Source: JAZKFT01 sp043760535 (GTDB lineage Bacteria; Bacteroidota; Bacteroidia; Chitinophagales; Chitinophagaceae). Taken from it: a stretch of 9,696 bases of DNA. This document shows, one piece after another, positions 5,739 to 9,696 of this stretch. Where the stretch lies: positions 1-9,696 of the forward strand of contig JAYUOV010000247.1 in NCBI GenBank assembly GCA_043760535.1, in the 5' to 3' direction. The notes below the pieces were generated by a model. The model searched no databases. It was given only the letters and a program-made list of their open reading frames with translations, and was not told where the DNA came from. The position numbers and the translations under genes were made by a program. Every line of letters begins with the position of its first letter. The first letter of the stretch is position 1.

Positions 5739-7244
5739 TTGGGTAATATAAAAAAGCTGGCGGGGCAAACCATTTGGTATGGCGTTCCTACAATTGCTAG
5801 CAGGTTTTTAAGCTATCTCGTAGTAATATTTTTGTATAGATGGTACGAGCCAGAAGTAACTGCTTCTATTACGCAGGCGTATGCTGCTATTCCTTTTCTC
5901 AATATTTTATTTACATACGGCATGGAAACGAGCTACTTCCGTTTTACCCAGAACATGGATAAAAAGCAGCTCTACAATACCCTCAATATTTCGCTGATAG
6001 TAAGTACCCTGCTGCTTTCTGTGCTTTTACTTTTTAATACCACCTCTTTGGCAGCCGCTTTAGACATGCCGGGCAAGCCGGAGTATTTTCGGTGGATGGT
6101 GTACATCCTTTTTCTGGATACCCTATGTACGCTCCCCTTTGCCAAATTAAGGCAGGAGGGCAGACCACGAAAGTTTGCAACGATAAAAGTGGTGAACGTA
6201 TTGATTACTGTGGCATTAACTTTTTATTGGTTACGCATTTGCCCCGGCATTTATGCCACCAACCCCGATAGTGTTTTCTTAATTGGTTACAATACTACTA
6301 CCGGCATTGGCTATGCTATTATTGCCAATGTGGTGGCTAGCGGTATTACGCTATTAATGCTTTGGAGAGAGTGGAAAGGGTTTTCACTTACGTTTAATGC
6401 AAAGCTGTGGGTGGTAGTAATTAAATATTCATACCCACTAATTTTAGTAGGCCTTGGTGGCATGATAAACGAAATGATGAGCCGCCTTGTATATACACGG
6501 GTACTCGATCTGCCTATTGCAGAAGAGCAGCGGCAGTTGGGCATTTTTGGTGCTAATTATAAACTGGCCGTACTCATCACCATGTTTATACAGGTATTTA
6601 AAATGGCTGCCGAGCCATTTTTCTTTAACCAAAGTGCCGATAAGAATGCACCACGTACTTACGCCAGGGTTACCAAGTTTTTTGTAATAGCCTGCACCAT
6701 TATGTGGCTGGGCATAGTGCTTAACCTCGATTGGGTTACAAAACTGGCCTACGGTAAAAACTATGCCAAGTACTCAGAAGGTATTCATATCATCCCCATA
6801 TTAGCCTTGGCCAGCGTGTTTTTGGGCGTGTATTATAACCTGAGCGTTTGGTATAAACTTACCAACCGCACCTGGACCGGTGCCTGGATTACCATTGCCG
6901 GTGCCATAATTACCCTGGTGCTTAACATTTGGTGGATACCCATTTGGGGCTACAGCGGCAGCGCCTGGGCCACTTTTATTTGCTATGCGTTTATGATGGT
7001 GATTAGCTATGTGCTGGGGCAAAAGCATTACCGAATACCATACGCATGGAAAAAATTACTGGCTTATATGGTCATTACCCTTCTCATCTTTTTGATGCAC
7101 CGCTGGGTTTCGGGCATGGTGCAAATGCCTGTTATCAATTTTATAATCGGCTTGGTTTTAATGGGGCTGTATTGCTTGTTTATTATAAAAGTAGAGAAAA
7201 AAGAATTTAAGAAGATGCCTGGGATTGGGCGGTTTTTGAAATGA
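5739..7244 (+). CDS. Polysaccharide/oligosaccharide flippase (Wzx-like, MOP superfamily)
   Basis: 501 residues, almost entirely hydrophobic helices separated by short charged loops, consistent with the 12-14 helix MATE/Wzx fold. The opening (MGNIKKLAGQTIWYG) and the first helix with a conserved Arg (SRFLSYLVV) are typical of Bacteroidota lipopolysaccharide-biosynthesis flippases. AEPFFF (about 288-293), after the seventh or so helix, is another common element of the family. Such proteins move undecaprenyl-linked glycans across the inner membrane. The start is TTG at 5739, directly before the conserved N-terminus; no in-frame ATG would keep it. It stands alone with no glycosyltransferases next to it, so its substrate (O-antigen, capsule or other lipid-linked glycan) cannot be inferred. 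It is divergent from the coiled-coil gene. Confidence 0.88.
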   Translation: MGNIKKLAGQTIWYGVPTIASRFLSYLVVIFLYRWYEPEVTASITQAYAAIPFLNILFTYGMETSYFRFTQNMDKKQLYNTLNISLIVSTLLLSVLLLFNTTSLAAALDMPGKPEYFRWMVYILFLDTLCTLPFAKLRQEGRPRKFATIKVVNVLITVALTFYWLRICPGIYATNPDSVFLIGYNTTTGIGYAIIANVVASGITLLMLWREWKGFSLTFNAKLWVVVIKYSYPLILVGLGGMINEMMSRLVYTRVLDLPIAEEQRQLGIFGANYKLAVLITMFIQVFKMAAEPFFFNQSADKNAPRTYARVTKFFVIACTIMWLGIVLNLDWVTKLAYGKNYAKYSEGIHIIPILALASVFLGVYYNLSVWYKLTNRTWTGAWITIAGAIITLVLNIWWIPIWGYSGSAWATFICYAFMMVISYVLGQKHYRIPYAWKKLLAYMVITLLIFLMHRWVSGMVQMPVINFIIGLVLMGLYCLFIIKVEKKEFKKMPGIGRFLK

Positions 7245-7536
7245 TGCTATACTGCTCAATGGGTAAAAAGGTGAATTGGGAAATGTTTATTTTTCTGCAA
7301 AGCAGATTTAATATCCATGTTTATCGCCAAAATAATTTGGGCAGGCCTTTTCTTCCGTACCAATAGTGGGCAAAACTGACCACCCAAGGTTTTACTCGTT
7401 ACCAGGAATTATAATCTCTAAGCTTTAATTCCAACCAGTAACCATTTACTATTGTAGTTTAATGAAGGTTTAAAGTGGGGTTGACACGGCAAACTCCTTC
7501 ATTGTATTACATTTGAACAGCAGCAAAGCAACCAAT
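7245..7536. other. Intergenic region between flippase and DUF502 genes
   Basis: These 292 bases hold no convincing gene. A 41-codon reading frame opens at an ATG overlapping the flippase stop (7241) but has no recognisable product. The only supported element is the promoter candidate at the right edge. Confidence 0.5.
7481..7515 (+). promoter_or_regulatory. Promoter of the DUF502 gene
   Basis: TACATTTG at 7508-7515 is a perfect match to the Bacteroidota -7 consensus TAnnTTTG. A TTGACA stands at 7481-7486, 24 bases upstream when measured from TTG, longer than the usual 19-21. Read instead as a sigma70-like pair, TTGACA and TATTAC (7505-7510) have an 18-base spacer. Either way initiation falls near 7520, downstream of the possible TTG start at 7513, which supports the ATG at 7537 as the true start. 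Confidence 0.4.
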
Positions 7537-8172
7537 ATGAAAAAGCCCATGAATTTTAAACGCTTGATACAGTATTTTATACAAGGCCTTATTATACTGG
7601 CACCGGTTACCATTACAGGCTATTTTATCTATTGGCTCTTTACTAATATAGACAGTTTGCTTATGCCTGTTTTTCGGGCTTTTTATAATAATCCCAACGA
7701 TGTATCGGTGCCACCGGGTGTAGGTTTTATCATCATCATTGGCTTTGTTTTATTGGTGGGCTACCTTAGCTCTTTCTTTTTTATTGGCAGGGTAATGAGT
7801 TTTTTTGATCACCTACTTGAGAAAACGCCGGGCATAAAGATTGTGTATTCTTTTGTAAAAGATTTTAGCGAAGCATTTGCAGGTAAAAAAAAGAGGTTTA
7901 AAAAAGCGGTGATGATTAATACTTTGCAGCCCGATGTATGGCAGGTGGGTTTTGTAACCAACGAAGACCTAAGCCAGTTTGGAATGGCAGAGTATGTAAC
8001 AGTTTATGTGCCGCAGAGCTATGCTGTAGCTGGCCAATTGTATTTTGTAAAGCCCAACCGTATTAGATTAATTACAGATGTGGCTGCAAGCGATGCACTA
8101 AAATTTGCTATTAGTGGCGGCGTAGTAGAAGCCCCAGAAACAGTAGAAGGAGTGGTACAAATGGGCAAGTAA
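7537..8172 (+). CDS. DUF502 family membrane protein
   Basis: 211 residues from the ATG at 7537. An upstream TTG at 7513 is in frame but overlaps the promoter box, and the extra residues look unconserved. Two membrane helices lie at about 11-34 (QGLIILAPVTITGYFIYWLF) and 61-84, joined by a short loop with N-P-N-D. After helix 2 comes the family signature TPGIKIVYSFVKDF (97-110), then a basic stretch (GKKKRFKK, 116-123), beta strands (VWQVGFVT, YVTVYVPQ) and a C-terminal SGG (193-195). This is the order seen in DUF502 proteins, whose plant relatives are the COV1/LCV membrane proteins. Their biochemical role in bacteria is unknown. The gene appears monocistronic or may read into the downstream hydrolase gene (93-base gap). 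Confidence 0.88.
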   Translation: MKKPMNFKRLIQYFIQGLIILAPVTITGYFIYWLFTNIDSLLMPVFRAFYNNPNDVSVPPGVGFIIIIGFVLLVGYLSSFFFIGRVMSFFDHLLEKTPGIKIVYSFVKDFSEAFAGKKKRFKKAVMINTLQPDVWQVGFVTNEDLSQFGMAEYVTVYVPQSYAVAGQLYFVKPNRIRLITDVAASDALKFAISGGVVEAPETVEGVVQMGK

Positions 8173-8265
8173 CAAAGCGGCGAATCGAAATTTTTAATAC
8201 GAAATAAGAAACAAAAAAATTTCAAACTTCAAAGGAGTTATTTTCTAACACATTAATTTCAGTTG

Positions 8266-9240
8266 ATGTTTTTTAAAAGATTCATGATAATCATTTTTGC
8301 CTGCGGCATTGCGCACTCCTGCTATGCCTGGGGGTTTTATGGGCATAAAAAAATTAATTACTACGCCGTATTTCTGCTACCGCCAGAAATGCTGAAGCTG
8401 TACAAGCCACAGATAGATTTTGTAACGGATCATGCCGTAGATCCGGATATGCGTCGCTATGCAATAAAGGAGGAAGCCCCAAGACACTATATAGATTTGG
8501 ATACCTATGGCAAATATCCCTGGCCCGCATTACCGCATCGGTGGGATAGTGCCGTGGCAAAATATACTGAAGAAGGCCTACAGAAAAATGGCATTGTTCC
8601 CTGGTGGATACAAACGATGCTGGGCAGGCTTACCAAGGCTTTTAAAGAAAAAGACCAAGCAAAAATTTTAAAACTAAGTGCCGAAATAGGCCACTACATA
8701 GCAGATGCACATGTGCCACTACATGCCAGCAGTAACCACGATGGCCAACACACCAATCAAAAAGGTATTCATGGGTTTTGGGAGAGCAGATTGCCCGAAT
8801 TGTTTGCCGAAAAGCAATACGATTTTTTTATTGGCAAGGCCGATTATTTAAAAAGCCCCAGCACATTTATTTGGAACCGCATTATGGAAAGCGGAGCCGC
8901 CAGCGACACAGTTTTAAAGTATGAAGCCACCCTGAACAACAAGTACCCTACCGACAAAAAGTTTTCTTTTGAAGATAGAAACGGTAAAGTGATTCGCCAA
9001 TATTCCACCGCTTACTCCGCCGCCTATCAGCAAAGTATCAATGGCATGGTAGAGCGTAGGATGCGGCAATCTATTTATGCTGTAGCCAGCTTTTGGTACA
9101 CCGCTTGGGTAAATGCTGGCCAGCCGGATTTAGGTACGCTTACCAACACTACTTTTAGTGCAGAAGATGTAAAAACTTTTGAAGATTTGGAAAGCAAATG
9201 GAAGGCCGGAAAAGTGATAGGCGTGGATAGAGAACAGTGA
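8266..9240 (+). CDS. Exported zinc-dependent phospholipase C / S1-P1 nuclease superfamily protein
   Basis: 324 residues from the ATG at 8266; a TTG lies just before it in frame. The signal peptide (1-21) ends in CYA, so the mature protein begins with Trp22, as this superfamily requires because the N-terminal Trp itself binds zinc. The other ligands fall at the expected spacings: His27 (+5), Asp59 and His74 (15 apart), His143, Asp147 and His153 (4 and 6 apart, in HYIADAHVPLH), and His169 with Glu173 (HGFWE). The first spacing (Trp to His, 5) follows P1 nuclease, while the last Glu follows B. cereus phospholipase C (P1 has Asp). All nine ligands of a trinuclear zinc site are thus present and an active hydrolase is likely. 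Whether it cleaves nucleic acid, nucleotides or phospholipid cannot be told. The C-terminal third (about 200-324) is helical and ends in charged residues. Confidence 0.88.
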   Translation: MFFKRFMIIIFACGIAHSCYAWGFYGHKKINYYAVFLLPPEMLKLYKPQIDFVTDHAVDPDMRRYAIKEEAPRHYIDLDTYGKYPWPALPHRWDSAVAKYTEEGLQKNGIVPWWIQTMLGRLTKAFKEKDQAKILKLSAEIGHYIADAHVPLHASSNHDGQHTNQKGIHGFWESRLPELFAEKQYDFFIGKADYLKSPSTFIWNRIMESGAASDTVLKYEATLNNKYPTDKKFSFEDRNGKVIRQYSTAYSAAYQQSINGMVERRMRQSIYAVASFWYTAWVNAGQPDLGTLTNTTFSAEDVKTFEDLESKWKAGKVIGVDREQ

Positions 9241-9589
9241 TGGACAAGATTTTATAGCAAAGCGGATAAATAGGATGATGGCGAATTAAAACAAACTGTA
9301 AAAGAAACTTAGATCGTAGCTAATTTTATGGTCGAACCCATAGTAGTGGTGGTGGGCTTTATGGTGTACCAAACTGTGCTACCATCTAAAAGCTTCTTTG
9401 ATGGCGCACTACCATTTACTTTTACAAAAAAATGTAGCAATGCTTTAGAGCATATTAAAAAGTAAAAATGTGTTGCAAATTAATATTGCCATCGTTCGGG
9501 TGTTTGTAGTAGTAAAAAAGTTTTTAGTACAAAACTCAGAACTCCTTACCCCGTGAACTGAAACCGCCTGTTATTCGCAATCTAAATAC

Positions 9590-9606
9590 CTGATAGTTGC
9601 AATCAG
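9590..9606. repeat. Small inverted repeat
   Basis: CTGAT (9590-9594) and ATCAG (9602-9606) pair around a 7-base loop. It lies just before the stronger hairpin at 9614-9637. On its own a 5-base stem is weak evidence; it is listed because the two are adjacent in otherwise featureless DNA. Confidence 0.2.
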
Positions 9607-9613
9607 TTGAACG

Positions 9614-9637
9614 GAGTCCCGTAATGCTACGGGATTT
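9614..9637. repeat. Perfect-stem hairpin, possibly REP-like
   Basis: TCCCGTA (9617-9623) and TACGGGA (9628-9634) form a perfect 7-base-pair stem with the tetraloop ATGC. One A-T pair and two G-U wobbles extend it to 10 (9614-9637). It lies about 375 bases past the last gene and has only three T residues after the stem, so it is not a typical terminator for that gene. A dispersed palindromic repeat is possible but needs other copies, and none was seen in this window. Confidence 0.45.
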
Positions 9638-9696
9638 ACAACGTTAGCCAATGTCGCTCCATCAGGGCACGGCTTTCGCTGGGTTCCACCGAAATA

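Larger units (their letters stand above)
9241..9696. other. Gene-free right end of the window
   Basis: These 456 bases contain no reading frame with recognisable features on either strand. The longest ATG frame I found on the plus strand (9328-9465, 45 codons) has a biased, unfamiliar composition and no supporting promoter. Two hairpins lie near 9590-9637. The last 50 bases are richer in GC and might be the edge of a feature that continues beyond the window; on the plus strand they read open without a start or family match. Confidence 0.5.

Noticed and set aside
7241..7366. 41-codon frame overlapping the flippase stop
   Set aside because: It has no recognisable sequence features and is short enough to be chance in AT-rich DNA.
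7513..7536. TTG at 7513 as the start of the DUF502 gene
   Set aside because: The TTG is inside a perfect TAnnTTTG promoter box, and the family-like N-terminus begins after the ATG at 7537.
9328..9465. 45-codon plus-strand frame starting ATG GTC GAA
   Set aside because: It has a run of valines from a GTG repeat, no promoter with both boxes, and no recognised family; probably chance.
9636..9656. Integron attC-like AACGTTAGCC
   Set aside because: The AAC/GTT junction recalls attC ends, but GTTAGCC does not fit GTTRRRY and no matching inverted GGCTAAC arm lies upstream; no integrase or cassette is present.
1..9696. CRISPR arrays, tRNA or rRNA genes, transposases
   Set aside because: No regularly spaced repeats, no cloverleaf-like segments and no transposase or integrase motifs were seen on either strand.

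Overview
The window looks like a chromosomal segment of a Bacteroidota bacterium, probably Chitinophagaceae-like. The evidence is low-to-moderate GC, no Shine-Dalgarno sequences before most starts, several GTG/TTG starts, promoter boxes close to the Bacteroidota form (TTG, about 19 bases, TAnnTTTG), many Cys-anchored lipoproteins, and families common in that phylum (DUF1573, fulvocin C-related, MbnP with a di-heme peroxidase). The taxonomic call is inference; there is no rRNA or marker gene in the window.

Left region (1-2634), visibly AT-richer. A three-gene unit runs on the minus strand from 2123 down to 100. It encodes a lipoprotein ending in a compact eight-cysteine domain of fulvocin C type, a five-helix membrane protein with a C-terminal thioredoxin domain (CPPC), and a DUF1573 lipoprotein. 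Across a 132-base divergent gap stands an XRE-type repressor gene. The gap holds three CTAACC/GGTTAG elements that could be its operators. I read this as a small regulated module that makes and oxidatively folds a disulfide-rich surface or secreted peptide. This is the most interesting part of the window.

Middle region (2635-4880), about 48% GC in the lines I counted. All genes are on the plus strand: arfB (ribosome rescue), an MbnP-family lipoprotein, and a di-heme MbnH/MauG/CcpA-type peroxidase lipoprotein. The last two form the known MbnP-MbnH pair, in which the peroxidase is thought to convert a Trp of MbnP to kynurenine for copper binding. No methanobactin genes are present. A hairpin directly after the peroxidase stop probably acts as a terminator between convergent genes.

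Right region (4881-9240), housekeeping-like. It contains an exported coiled-coil protein of unknown function (minus strand), a Wzx-like polysaccharide flippase, a DUF502 membrane protein, and an exported S1/P1 nuclease or phospholipase C fold enzyme with all nine expected zinc ligands. The final 456 bases (9241-9696) hold no convincing gene, only two small hairpins.
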